A stretch of 64,000 nt of DNA from Thermoprotei archaeon (GTDB taxonomy: Archaea > Thermoproteota > Thermoprotei > Thermofilales > B20-G17): NCBI GenBank assembly GCA_003650675.1, contig QMRH01000001.1, positions 1-64,000 on the forward strand, read 5' to 3'. The position numbers were made by a program, and so were the translations under genes. This document shows, one piece after another, positions 34,399 to 43,853 of the stretch (its first letter is position 1; each line of letters begins with the position of its first letter). A model generated the notes under the pieces. That model did no database searches and was not told where the DNA came from. It saw only the letters and a program-made list of their open reading frames with translations.

Positions 34399-37300
34399 CT
34401 ATGTTTTTTCCTCTTTCATTTTCTTAAGGATAAAGTATAATAGATATATGTTTTTAAGATTCTCTTTCATAGCTTTCTCTGAAGTATCCCCAAGAAATCT
34501 AGTGAACTTCTTCCATTTACCTACAGGAACCTCCTTTATCCTGTTGAGTGAATTAAAGTACTTGTTTAGGACATCTACAAGGGACGTATTACGTGAAAGT
34601 CCCAAAGCACTTTCCAATTCCTCTAAAGAGATAAACCGCAATTCTAGAACATCTTTTGCGAGGCTCTCCACATCCTCTACAAGCCCCATCTGCTCAAGAC
34701 CGCGAATCGTAGCTATGATACTTCTTAACCCTATTTTCTCTAAGCTTTCGTAAATCGTACTCTTGGAGAAAACTACTAGTTTAAATCCCTCGTTTATAAG
34801 TTGCCGTACAACGTCTTCAAAGTCCTCTAGTTCAGCAGACGTTACTAGTACCTCCTTAAACCCTCTGGAAACAAGCATATCGTCCCCATCATATACCCCC
34901 ATAATGAAGAAAGATACCCTTAGTTGCTCGTCAAAGGGTAACTCCAGTACATCTATTACCGCTGTACGCAAGGCCCGTGACGGCTTCGGTATGAGAATGC
35001 TTTTTCCCTTGATTTTTAGCTCGATATTTTGTCTAAGTAAAAGGTATTCGATAGACCTCAAGGCGAAGCTTTTTGCGAGATCCCAATTGAAGTCAAATTC
35101 CACGAAGTCGAGGTATGCGTTTTCATCCACCTCTAAAAGCAGTATTTCATCTATTTCCTCAGGTTCATATTCTTTGACTTTCCCTGCTACAAGGGACCAG
35201 TCTAGAAGTTCCAAAAGACCTGCACTTTCAGGTTCATGGAGTAGAAGGAGCTTTCTTTCCCCCAACTTATGTAAACTATAATCTATAGTATCAAATGGTA
35301 TACCAAATTCTTTACGTAAAATTACCATAAGATAAGCCATACCGATTCTCATTAGCTCGATGTTCTCCTTGGGATCGAGCTCTACACTGATGCCATACGT
35401 GTAGTCGGAGTATTTCCCATTAGTGACGGCTGGAACTTCAATGGTTTTTATGTTTCTAAAGACCACCGACTTACCTCCAATTGTTTTAATTATGGGGCGT
35501 GGGGCCGTTAAAAACCATACAACCCTGTTAGGGAACTTCGTGAGTTTCCCGAACCCATTTTTAGGGGCGTATACGACGCATATTACCTCGGAATGCAGGT
35601 GTCCCTTAACATAATCCCAGTAGAAGGAGGGAGATTCACCCCACTTCCTCTTAATCTTAGCATACTCTTCATAGGCTTCTGCGAGGGGATCATATTTCCA
35701 TAGGGTTCTATCGTTTAAGGGTTCTTCTATGACTGCCGTAACTACCCTTCCACTACGTCCACCTAAATTGTGGAAAGTAACTATGCTATCAGATGAATAG
35801 TCTATACAACCAGGTTGAAACCTCTCGACCAGATCACAGTGGGAAACATCCTCCAAATATATTTGTTTTTCATCGTCCAACCGTTTTATTCGTTTTATAC
35901 CGTAAGGCGGGGAAAACTCGTAGAAATTCATGTTTCTCCAAGTCATCTTACCGACCTTGGTGAGCTCAGCTCCTGAAACTAATCCTAATTCCTTTAGAAA
36001 ACGGTACTCCTCTTCGGTGAGCTTGCCCCGTAACTCAGGCGAAATGAACTTGAAGAGAGCTTCGAAGAGTAAGGAGTACTTATTGTGCGGGTTAACTATG
36101 GTCTTTTCCAGGGGTAGGTTTGTCCATTCTATTAGAGCTTTTAATCCCCGTGAAAGTAGGTATCTATCCCAGCGGGTTAAAGGGATTATTATTGTTTCCG
36201 TAAACTTGATATCCGTTCGTCTACCCTTTCTACCTTCCCGCTGCCAATATTCTCGAACATTCTCCGGTAACCCTATGTGCACTATTCTCACTATAGTGCC
36301 GATGTCTATACCCTGCGAAAGGGTTCTCGGCGATATTATAACCTTTATTTTCCCGCTACGTGCACCTTCCTCTATTTTTTCTCTAACATCTTTTGATACC
36401 AGATGATGGTGTGCTGCAACCCGTCTACTCTTATCTTCTGAGAGCATCGACCTAAGTTTTCTGTATATCTCCTCTGCTTTAGCTATACTTCTAGTGAATA
36501 CTAGCGTTACACCGTCATCGTTTAAATAGTGTGTGAGAAGTTCGCAGGGGTCGAATTCAATCCAGGGAATTTTAAGGCCCATTGCCTCTGCTATTGACAA
36601 AACTTTGTAAACGTTTTCCCGAAAATACTCGAAATCCTTCAACGCCTTTAATATATCTTCACCAAGCTCCTTGAGGTTTGAAATGTTCCTGTTAAATTCT
36701 CTTTTAACTATGCTCCATACTTGTTCCAAGTTTTTGCCTAGAATAACGTAGAGAATGTTTTTTACCTTGAAGGCCTTACCTTCTATGATGCTTGTCGGCT
36801 TGGAATTAATACCGGTAAAATACCTTGCTACCTCGTGGGCATTCTCCAAGGTAGCAGTCAGTAATACTATCTGAAACCTGGCACCATAAAATTCCCTTAA
36901 AAGCTTTATCATCGAAAATAGAAGGGCTATTTCACGCGGCCCATAGAAATCAAATTCATCAAGAACTATAACGTCTACTTTTCTTAGAAACTCCTCGAGA
37001 ATAGAGACCTTTCGCCTTGAACCTATCTTTTTCAGTTCAAGGATTAAGAAAGCAGGGTTAGTTACAACTATGTCGGCTCCAGCAATATATTTAATAACTT
37101 TAGATCTACTCCCTTTATCTTTATAAAGCTCGTTCTTCCTCTTTGCGTCGATTGCAACAACCTTAATTTTGGCGGCCTTCGAGTATTTATTCAATCTATA
37201 AAGCTGATCATTGGCCAACGCTAAAGTAGGATAAATTGCCAAAACCTTCTTCCTGTGTATAATCGAATACATAACCCATGCTTCTGTCTTGCCGGACCCA

Positions 37301-37539
37301 GTTCCTGATCTAAGAATAACGTTATATCCTTGAGCCAGCTTCCCGTAAGCTTCCCATTGATGTTTATATAGCCTTTTTCTACCAATGTTGCCGAAGTAAT
37401 CGTCATTCAGATATTTGTTTATAAATGGTAGCATATCCAGGAAAGTTACGGACACAGTATCGGGCATAACCTCTGGCTCAGAATATTTATAATAGTTGTA
37501 TCCCAGCCGATCCAGTATTTTCGCACTTTCTATGGTCAA
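34399..37539 (-). CDS. Large SF2 DNA helicase (COG1205/MrfA-like) with DEFD motif II
   Basis: 1046 residues from TTG 37539. LYKHQWEAYGKLAQGYNVILRSGTGSGKTEA (Walker A at 79-86), YPTLALANDQ (Ia), VIVLDEFDFYGPRE (motif II, DEFD at 194-197 instead of DEAD/DEAH), LLTATLENA (III), VTLVFTRSIAKAEEIYR, and QREGRKGRRT (VI, near 432) define an SF2 helicase. The C-terminal LLLLHEPESAGLLELLDW resembles the DUF1998 end of MrfA-type helicases, but its cysteine ligands are absent. Role likely in DNA repair; partner genes are not obvious. Divergent from the two-HTH regulator at 37663. Confidence 0.78.
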   Translation of the reverse strand: MTIESAKILDRLGYNYYKYSEPEVMPDTVSVTFLDMLPFINKYLNDDYFGNIGRKRLYKHQWEAYGKLAQGYNVILRSGTGSGKTEAWVMYSIIHRKKVLAIYPTLALANDQLYRLNKYSKAAKIKVVAIDAKRKNELYKDKGSRSKVIKYIAGADIVVTNPAFLILELKKIGSRRKVSILEEFLRKVDVIVLDEFDFYGPREIALLFSMIKLLREFYGARFQIVLLTATLENAHEVARYFTGINSKPTSIIEGKAFKVKNILYVILGKNLEQVWSIVKREFNRNISNLKELGEDILKALKDFEYFRENVYKVLSIAEAMGLKIPWIEFDPCELLTHYLNDDGVTLVFTRSIAKAEEIYRKLRSMLSEDKSRRVAAHHHLVSKDVREKIEEGARSGKIKVIISPRTLSQGIDIGTIVRIVHIGLPENVREYWQREGRKGRRTDIKFTETIIIPLTRWDRYLLSRGLKALIEWTNLPLEKTIVNPHNKYSLLFEALFKFISPELRGKLTEEEYRFLKELGLVSGAELTKVGKMTWRNMNFYEFSPPYGIKRIKRLDDEKQIYLEDVSHCDLVERFQPGCIDYSSDSIVTFHNLGGRSGRVVTAVIEEPLNDRTLWKYDPLAEAYEEYAKIKRKWGESPSFYWDYVKGHLHSEVICVVYAPKNGFGKLTKFPNRVVWFLTAPRPIIKTIGGKSVVFRNIKTIEVPAVTNGKYSDYTYGISVELDPKENIELMRIGMAYLMVILRKEFGIPFDTIDYSLHKLGERKLLLLHEPESAGLLELLDWSLVAGKVKEYEPEEIDEILLLEVDENAYLDFVEFDFNWDLAKSFALRSIEYLLLRQNIELKIKGKSILIPKPSRALRTAVIDVLELPFDEQLRVSFFIMGVYDGDDMLVSRGFKEVLVTSAELEDFEDVVRQLINEGFKLVVFSKSTIYESLEKIGLRSIIATIRGLEQMGLVEDVESLAKDVLELRFISLEELESALGLSRNTSLVDVLNKYFNSLNRIKEVPVGKWKKFTRFLGDTSEKAMKENLKNIYLLYFILKKMKEEKT

Positions 37540-37662
37540 AGACCTAACCCCAATAATTTATTAACGTAATCGGTTTTCAAGGCTCTCCATCCTTGATACC
37601 ATTTTTGGCGATTTAAACTTAAGAGAAGAATTAAATATAAATTGTTTTCATTTTAATTAAAC

Positions 37663-38694
37663 ATGTCGGAAGATTTATTCATTGACGACCGCGATAAAAG
37701 AATCCTCGAATTAGTTTCCAAATTAAAGCTATTAAATATGGCGGAAATTGCTAGAAGCGTTAAAGTATCTAAGGAGACTATAAGAAGGAGGATTAGAAGG
37801 CTCACAAAGTTCCTGCAAATATGTATTTCTCCCAACTATGAGGCATTAGGGTTAACACCTGCAATTCTAATACTAAAACAACCCTCTAGAAGCGATTTAA
37901 AACTTCTTGACTCGATATACTTGTGTGCAAAAGAAAAAATGTACCAGGGAGGTGAAGTTTACTGGCTTCTACTCTACTTTTTCCCAAGCAAACACCTGGA
38001 AAAACTACAAAACATGGTTTTAAGCCATATACCTGAAAGCGAGCTTTTTATAGGTAGGAGGATGCATCCTGAACCCGATTTTTCATGTTATGACCTAAAA
38101 AACAATACATGGCGCCTAGACTGGAGGAAAATAGGTGATCAGATAAGAGAAGGAACAGGATCGTTAAACTTCAATCCTATAAGAAAATGGAAGGTTGATA
38201 TAAAAGACCTTCATATTATAAGGGAACTAGAACGAGATGGATTGAAAAGCATAGCTAAGATAGCACGCTATATAAATGTGAATCCAAGGGCGTTACTCTA
38301 CCACTTTCATAAACATGTTGTGAACATGGTCGAGGGGTATCGAATAAAATTCAAGAGTACAGCAACTGGAAACCTTTTACCCATGTACATTAAAATGAAA
38401 TTCTATACTCTTGACGCAGCAGCCGCCTTCATTAATGTATTTAAAAAAATACCTTTAATGGATGAAATATTCATTTCAAAGAAGGATATAAGTGTGGTCA
38501 CTCGATTGCTTTTACCAGACAACAGGAATCTAATAGAAGCATACAGATTCTTTGAAGAGATGATCTCAGAGGACATATTACAAACCATAGATCTAATGTG
38601 TGTAGTTGATGAGGAGAAGAGTATATGGAGGGGGTTTCCACCACCCGAAAAGACATTCAACAATGGATGGATCCTCGAAGAAAAATTCCTTTAA
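37663..38694 (+). CDS. Two-HTH regulator, paralogue 2
   Basis: 343 residues. RILELVSKLKLLNMAEIARSVKVSKETIRRRIRRL is an Lrp-like wHTH; PNYEALGLTPAILILKQ follows, then a second HTH (LKSIAKIARYINVNPRALLYHFHKHV near 200) and a C-terminal domain. It matches the protein at 21059-22147 in order and in key words. It is divergent from the large helicase gene, with a 123-bp shared gap that is A+T rich (aattaaatataaatt near 37630), so it could regulate that gene. Confidence 0.65.
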   Translation: MSEDLFIDDRDKRILELVSKLKLLNMAEIARSVKVSKETIRRRIRRLTKFLQICISPNYEALGLTPAILILKQPSRSDLKLLDSIYLCAKEKMYQGGEVYWLLLYFFPSKHLEKLQNMVLSHIPESELFIGRRMHPEPDFSCYDLKNNTWRLDWRKIGDQIREGTGSLNFNPIRKWKVDIKDLHIIRELERDGLKSIAKIARYINVNPRALLYHFHKHVVNMVEGYRIKFKSTATGNLLPMYIKMKFYTLDAAAAFINVFKKIPLMDEIFISKKDISVVTRLLLPDNRNLIEAYRFFEEMISEDILQTIDLMCVVDEEKSIWRGFPPPEKTFNNGWILEEKFL

Positions 38695-38882
38695 CTTGCA
38701 AAGGGATAATGGGTTTAAATAAATAATATAGTTCATTTTACCATAATTTTCAAGCCACGAAGCATGTTACTACGCTAGTATAGAAGTACATTGTATTTTA
38801 CTTGGGTTTGACCTATCAGCACCCAGTAGAGTTAATTCACTACACTTGCGTTAAATATTTTAGTGTCTGTTGATCGAATCTA

Positions 38883-39404
38883 ATGGATTTGGAGATGATT
38901 ATCGGCTTAATGTCTGATACACATGATAATATTCCAGCATTAAGAAAAGCATTGAAAATTCTTATGAACCATGATATCAATACCGTGATCCATTGTGGGG
39001 ATTTTGTGTCACCGTTCATTTTAAAGGAAATATCCTCTTTCCCAGGTAAATTCATTGGCGTCTTTGGAAACAATGATGGCGACAAATATCTCCTATTAAA
39101 AATAGCAGAAAAGAACAATATCGAAATATTTACACCACCACATGTCATGGAACTTTATGGTAAAAGAATCCTTGTACTTCACGGTTTCGGCCCAAAGGAC
39201 TTTACACGAAAAATAGTATACGAACTCGCTGAGAGTAAAAACTATGACCTAATATTTTACGGCCATACACATGAAAGAGAAGTGAAACAAATCCATGGGA
39301 CACTAGTTGTAAATCCAGGAGAAATACTAGGCTATCTCTCCGGGGAGTCGACCTTAGCCATAGTAAATCTAGAAAAGCCATGCGCAAAAATAGTGAAAAT
39401 TTAG
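38883..39404 (+). CDS. YfcE/MJ0936-type metallophosphoesterase
   Basis: 173 residues (or 169 from ATG 38895). GLMSDTHDN, VIHCGDFVSP, GVFGNNDGD, LVLHGF and FYGHTHER are the five phosphoesterase motifs of the small YfcE/Vps29-like family, which cleaves phosphodiesters using Mn or Ni. VNPGEILGYLSG is the conserved end. Followed after 36 nt by a TMEM165-type transporter. Confidence 0.92.
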   Translation: MDLEMIIGLMSDTHDNIPALRKALKILMNHDINTVIHCGDFVSPFILKEISSFPGKFIGVFGNNDGDKYLLLKIAEKNNIEIFTPPHVMELYGKRILVLHGFGPKDFTRKIVYELAESKNYDLIFYGHTHEREVKQIHGTLVVNPGEILGYLSGESTLAIVNLEKPCAKIVKI

Positions 39405-39429
39405 GTTTTCAGGACGATGACCTGAAAAC
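39405..39429 (+). terminator. Perfect 9-bp hairpin between phosphodiesterase and transporter genes
   Basis: GTTTTCAGG (39405-39413) pairs exactly with CCTGAAAAC (39421-39429) around the loop ACGATGA. It starts at the base after the stop codon. No T-run follows, so it may be a processing or stability element, or a translational control element for the transporter whose ribosome site GGGTGAGG comes next. Confidence 0.4.
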
Positions 39430-39440
39430 AGGGTGAGGAA

Positions 39441-40010
39441 ATGATCAGCTTCCTTGAAAGCTTTTTCACCACCTTTTCAATAGTCTCCTTGATGGAATTG
39501 GGAGATAAAACCCAGCTAATATTATTAAGCTTGTTAGCAAGATATAGAAGTGGAAAAGAAGTGTTTTTCGGAGCATCGTTAGCTTTCGCAGCTTTAACTA
39601 TAATGGGCGGTGTTTTAGGCCACGAAGCATCTATTATAATTCCCTCTCATCTAGTATCGCAAATGTCGGCTCTTCTCTTTATAATAATCGGTTTATTTAC
39701 CTTAATACAAAGGAAAAATGAATTGAAAGAAGAGGAAGGGGGGAGGAGTCTCTCTCCATTTAAAGCATCGTTTATGGGTATATCTCTAGCGGAACTGGGA
39801 GATAAAACCCAAATAACCGTTTTCTCGCTTTCAGCCGTATCTAGAAATCCCTTTGCCACGATACTAGGCGGATATCTAGCATTGATTTTCATATGTTTTT
39901 TAACGTTGGAAATAGGTGACGCTATATTAAGAAGGATACCTAGGAGGATGCTTCGTTTTATTTCAGGAATACTCTTCATTATCGTCGGAATTGTTCTTCT
40001 TTTATCTTAA
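39441..40010 (+). CDS. TMEM165/GDT1-family cation transporter (UPF0016)
   Basis: 189 residues in two homologous halves, each with three membrane segments and the family motif: SLMELGDKTQLILLSL near residue 13 and SLAELGDKTQITVFSL near 117. The acidic ExGD(K/R)(T/S) pairs form the ion path. Relatives export Mn(II) or Ca(II). A charged linker KNELKEEEGG separates the halves. Confidence 0.93.
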   Translation: MISFLESFFTTFSIVSLMELGDKTQLILLSLLARYRSGKEVFFGASLAFAALTIMGGVLGHEASIIIPSHLVSQMSALLFIIIGLFTLIQRKNELKEEEGGRSLSPFKASFMGISLAELGDKTQITVFSLSAVSRNPFATILGGYLALIFICFLTLEIGDAILRRIPRRMLRFISGILFIIVGIVLLLS

Positions 40011-40072
40011 ACACCTGTAAATGCATCTATCTATCTTCCATACTCTTAGAAATCAACAAGATCAATCATACT

Positions 40073-41308
40073 TTAAATTAGTTTTTGAGTTTTCATCTTC
40101 GAGGAGAGCCCCTGTATGGGGGCCAGAAACCCTGTTAAACTTTTAATAGCTACATTTAGAAAAGTTCGTGACGTGAGGGTTTTTGTGATAACCGTTGATT
40201 GAAAATCTATATCGCCAAATGTTGTTGCAACATCCTCTAACCCGCTTTCCTTACCTTTTGCAAATAAGTTTTCGATGAAGTTATCTGGAAGAATATCCAG
40301 CAACTTTCTGGCGATTTTCATTAGTTTAAACTCTGCAGCATATAGTTTTAACCAAAGTTTTCTATAATAGGAAAGAGAGGATTCATTAAACATTTCATCT
40401 TCCTCAATTATTTTTATAACAACTTTGGCTGCAAGTAGTGCGCCTAAAATCCCGAAAACTACTCCTCCCCCTGTCGTAGGTTTAACGTGTCCGGCGGCGT
40501 CGCCTACAAGCATAAACCCGTCGCCGTAGGGTTTAGGATTAGGACCAGAAACCACCACCAAGCCTCCATATACTTTTTTAATCCGTATATGTTTTGTTCT
40601 CTCCCTTAAAGCTGGATGTTTTAGAATAAGCCTGTTTAACATGAATCTAGGTTTAAAGGTGGATGCTAAACCGATCCGAGCTTCATCGCTGGATAACGGT
40701 ATAAGCCACGCAAAAAAGCCTGGTGCCCAACATTTCCCAGTAAATATCTCTACAAAGTCGCTATCCATGTCACTGATTCCTTGGATCTCGTATTGAATCG
40801 CAGGTATCATTTGACGTGAATCCCTTATTCCGATGGACCTTATTATCTTAGAGGAATACCCTTCGGCATCGATTAAAAGGTCAAAGCCCTTAAATGTTCT
40901 CCTATTTGTCCTTAGTATCCAGGCATTGCCGCCGGTTTTCTTGACCCTGATTATCGGGGCTTTAAACTCGAAGTTAACGTCATTTTTAAGCGCTTTTCTA
41001 TAAAGCAGGTAATCGAACGATAGACGGTCAATAACCTTTGCTTGTACCTCAGGTCTTGAAACAATCAACACGTTACGTCCACTTGGCGAATAAAAGATCG
41101 CCCCCCTTACGTTATTTAAGACAAAGGATTCATCTTTTATACCGATCAGCTCTAGGCCTTTTGAGGACACGAGTCCTGCGCAATGAACCGGCCATCCCAC
41201 TTGAGCATGTTCTTCAAACACAGTCACCTCAACACCCTTACTTGAAAGCCTAGAAGCCACCGTCAGACCGGCCGGTCCACCGCCGGTTACGGCTACCTTA
41301 ACGCTCAT
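40073..41308 (-). CDS. Geranylgeranyl reductase family flavoprotein
   Basis: 411 residues. VAVTGGGPAGLTVASRLSSKG is the FAD-binding GxGxxG; PVHCAGLVSSKGLE is the conserved CAG motif; YGDGFMLVGDAAGHVKPTTGGGV is the GD motif. Family members saturate the geranylgeranyl chains of archaeal lipids. Protein length is usual. It is followed by unrelated small genes on the same strand, spaced 11 nt from DUF504 upstream. Confidence 0.9.
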   Translation of the reverse strand: MSVKVAVTGGGPAGLTVASRLSSKGVEVTVFEEHAQVGWPVHCAGLVSSKGLELIGIKDESFVLNNVRGAIFYSPSGRNVLIVSRPEVQAKVIDRLSFDYLLYRKALKNDVNFEFKAPIIRVKKTGGNAWILRTNRRTFKGFDLLIDAEGYSSKIIRSIGIRDSRQMIPAIQYEIQGISDMDSDFVEIFTGKCWAPGFFAWLIPLSSDEARIGLASTFKPRFMLNRLILKHPALRERTKHIRIKKVYGGLVVVSGPNPKPYGDGFMLVGDAAGHVKPTTGGGVVFGILGALLAAKVVIKIIEEDEMFNESSLSYYRKLWLKLYAAEFKLMKIARKLLDILPDNFIENLFAKGKESGLEDVATTFGDIDFQSTVITKTLTSRTFLNVAIKSLTGFLAPIQGLSSKMKTQKLI

Positions 41309-41319
41309 AGACCCTATCC

Positions 41320-41586
41320 TCAGCCTCTTCTACCGCTTTTAGAGTAAACAACAACGTTTTTCCTTAAGTCTTTCACGTAGATAACCCTGTGCAAAGGTAT
41401 CTTCTTCACTCTATTGTTTTCCTCAATATAAAAATAGTCGCGAGTAACTTTGACTAAATTATTGCATCTAACCCGTTCCACATCTCCCGGAAAGCCTCTG
41501 GATATAAAACATATTTCAAAGATCTCAGGATTTACCCTGGGATCCCAGATAATCTTGTTAAGTAGCTCCCTTAAGGGATTCTTCAT
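41320..41586 (-). CDS. DUF504/UPF0248 protein
   Basis: 88 residues. NPLRELLNKIIWDPRVNPEIFEICFISRG, RCNNLVKVTRDYFYIE and KIPLHRVIYVKD are the conserved blocks of the archaeal UPF0248 family, suspected to be nucleic-acid related because it is found near RNA genes. Function unknown. It overlaps the macro-domain gene by 4 nt and lies just upstream of the geranylgeranyl reductase. Confidence 0.85.
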   Translation of the reverse strand: MKNPLRELLNKIIWDPRVNPEIFEICFISRGFPGDVERVRCNNLVKVTRDYFYIEENNRVKKIPLHRVIYVKDLRKNVVVYSKSGRRG

Positions 41587-42128
41587 CTACCAACCCACTC
41601 TGAAAATTTTTGAATAAAATTCTCATAGTCTTCCTGTGTATAGGCAACCAATATTACCTCCTTAAGAGGCGGTTCATGGACATCTTTAAGCGATTCCTCG
41701 ATAGCTTCAAGAATAGCTTGAGCTGACATGCGAGCAGAAAGCCCACCGACTCCTGCCCCCATAGCCGGGAAAGCAAGTGACTTAACACCAAGATCTAGAG
41801 CAACTTGAATAGCTGCTTTAGATGCCTCTTTAACCTTCTTGAAAGTAGTCCGCATGGCTGGCCGTTCCATCGTGGGGGCATGTATAACATATTTTACTTT
41901 AAGTTTACCTCCGTGGGTCGCTACGGCTTTACCCACTGGTACAGGAGCCATCTTTCTAGCCTCCATCTCTATCTCTACACCGCCTCTACGTTTTATGGCG
42001 CCTGAAACACCTCCACCCATAAGCATCAGCGAATTCGCAGGATTAACTATTGCATCAACCTCGAGGTCTGTTATATCACCTTTAATTATCCTTATCTTCA
42101 CCCTACCCCTGTATTTTGTTTCCTCCAA
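41583..42128 (-). CDS. Macro-domain protein (ADP-ribose hydrolase type)
   Basis: 181 residues from TTG 42128 (GTGAGGAACA upstream). KGDITDLEVDAIVNPANSLMLMGGGVSGAI and FPAMGAGVGGL are the ADP-ribose binding loops of the Af1521/MacroD-like family. It probably removes ADP-ribose or acts on O-acetyl-ADP-ribose. Coupled by a 4-nt overlap to DUF504. Confidence 0.9.
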   Translation of the reverse strand: MEETKYRGRVKIRIIKGDITDLEVDAIVNPANSLMLMGGGVSGAIKRRGGVEIEMEARKMAPVPVGKAVATHGGKLKVKYVIHAPTMERPAMRTTFKKVKEASKAAIQVALDLGVKSLAFPAMGAGVGGLSARMSAQAILEAIEESLKDVHEPPLKEVILVAYTQEDYENFIQKFSEWVGR

Positions 42129-42279
42129 TGTTCCTCACTTCCCGGATATAGTAGAATATTTTCAGATATTAAGGCAATGTCTATTCCGCTAGAGCAATAC
42201 GTTATTTTAAGGGTGATTATAAGCAAGGTAAGCTTAATATAAATAAAACAATGTAAAAAGGGTATAGGAGGAGCTAGAG

Positions 42280-42609
42280 ATGCTACAGGTGATGGATTCC
42301 CAACTTTATTTAACGGTGCTTCTACTGGCGGTGTTAAACCTGGTAATATTCCTGGTGCTAGTATACTTCGTTTTTAGTTTTAGAAAACTAAATAGACTCC
42401 TAGTTATGCAAAGCCGCTTATTATCGGAGATGGAGACGAGTATAAAGGGATTAAGTGGCAGTAGTATAAAAGAAGAAAGTCGAAGCCGATCGACGCTCAA
42501 GGAAAATGAAGAGCTACTCTTTAAACAAAAGGTTTGCCCACACTGTGGAATGGAATTACCTTTAGGCGATGTACATGCCATATGCCCCTTCTGTGGACGC
42601 CGCATCTAG
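42280..42609 (+). CDS. Single-pass membrane protein with C-terminal zinc ribbon
   Basis: 109 residues. A membrane segment (LYLTVLLLAVLNLVIFLVLVYFVF) at about 9-32 is followed by a Ser/Arg/Glu linker and CPHCGMEL..AICPFCGRRI, a four-Cys zinc ribbon at the C-terminus. The ribbon should face the cytoplasm. Family unknown to me. GTATAGGAGGAGC upstream is a strong ribosome binding site. Confidence 0.75.
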   Translation: MLQVMDSQLYLTVLLLAVLNLVIFLVLVYFVFSFRKLNRLLVMQSRLLSEMETSIKGLSGSSIKEESRSRSTLKENEELLFKQKVCPHCGMELPLGDVHAICPFCGRRI

Positions 42610-42650
42610 AAAACTAATTTATATTTGTACTGCTCCATGTATCTGATACT

Positions 42651-43853
42651 TTGAAGCATATAGCTAGTTTAATGGAGCATTTAGATACTCCTTTTAGGTG
42701 GCGGTCGATGGCAGGAATAATAGAGAAAGTAAAGCCCATGAGTGCTGGACAAGAAGTCCTGCTCAATGCCTTAAAAAGTAAAGAATACGAGATTGTAGGC
42801 GTATTTGGTCCGACCGGGACCGGGAAAAGCCTTCTTTCCTGCGTCTACGCTATTGACGCAGTGCTTAAAGGAGAATATAGGAGATTTATACTTGCACGAC
42901 CAGTTGTCGACGTACGTACCGGCAAAGAAGTTACCGCGCTGGAGGTGGGTGACCTTTACTATAAACTTGTTTACTCGTATCTAGAGGACGTCTTAGCTGG
43001 CATATTTTCCCAAAAAGATCTACAAAAACTCATCGACGAAGGAAAAATAGTGATAGCTGATTCGCATTTCCTTCGGGGAAGAACGTTTGACGAGTCGATT
43101 ATATTTCTCGACGACGTCCAATCCACATACCCTGAGATAGTTGCGGAAATAATTATGCGTATTGGAAGGAACTCTAAACTCGTGGTGGCTGGAGACCCTG
43201 TTTTTCAGCGAGATCCAACCGTGGAAGTAGATGGAGCAACTCTTATACGTGAAGTTTTAATGGGCGAAGAAAAAGCTATAGTAATCGACCTAGGTCTCTC
43301 CGACATAGTGAGACCCGGCGCGAAGAGGGGAATCAAGCTCGCCCTCGAACTAAGGATATTAAAGAGGAAGCTAAATAACATCGAAAAAAGCATCCTTGAT
43401 ATAGCTAAAATCAGGGCCCCGGACGCAGAAATATTAACTGTAATTGAAATGACTAAAGAGAAGAAGGATTTTGACATTACCAGTGAAGTGGTTCCAGATG
43501 CTTTGATAATAGTTAAAGAAGGTAGCTTAGGTAGGCTTGTAGGTAGAAAAGGTGAAAGAATACATTTAATCGAAAAGGAGACGGGATTCCGTTTAAGAGC
43601 AGTAGAGTTGACACTGGACTTTAGTAGACTTATAACTGCAGTGCATCCTGTAAGCTGGATAGGAAAACACATTAAGACCGTGGACTTCGTGGGACCTGAA
43701 TTTCAAGTAGGTTTAACGGGTGAAGGAATAGGAGCATTTCTAGGTCAAGGCGGTTCATACGTTAAATTCATTGACGCCATATTTAGAAAACTCTTTCATG
43801 TAGGTATCCGTGCGGTTAGGGAGAAAGGAGCAAGAAAGAGGAAAAGAAGCTGA
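42651..43853 (+). CDS. PhoH-like ATPase with KH domain
   Basis: 400 residues from TTG 42651 or about 393 from ATG 42672. VGVFGPTGTGKSLLSCVYAID (Walker A), FILARPVVDVRTGKEV, ESIIFLDDVQSTYPEIV (Walker B) and VVAGDPVFQRD match the PhoH ATPase. A KH module follows: IIVKEGSLGRLVGRKGERIHLIEKETGFRL. A basic tail ends the protein. Archaeal relatives often add a PIN nuclease domain, which is lacking here. An RNA-related ATPase role is likely. A TATA-like element near 42617 suggests a very short leader. Confidence 0.78.
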   Translation: MKHIASLMEHLDTPFRWRSMAGIIEKVKPMSAGQEVLLNALKSKEYEIVGVFGPTGTGKSLLSCVYAIDAVLKGEYRRFILARPVVDVRTGKEVTALEVGDLYYKLVYSYLEDVLAGIFSQKDLQKLIDEGKIVIADSHFLRGRTFDESIIFLDDVQSTYPEIVAEIIMRIGRNSKLVVAGDPVFQRDPTVEVDGATLIREVLMGEEKAIVIDLGLSDIVRPGAKRGIKLALELRILKRKLNNIEKSILDIAKIRAPDAEILTVIEMTKEKKDFDITSEVVPDALIIVKEGSLGRLVGRKGERIHLIEKETGFRLRAVELTLDFSRLITAVHPVSWIGKHIKTVDFVGPEFQVGLTGEGIGAFLGQGGSYVKFIDAIFRKLFHVGIRAVREKGARKRKRS

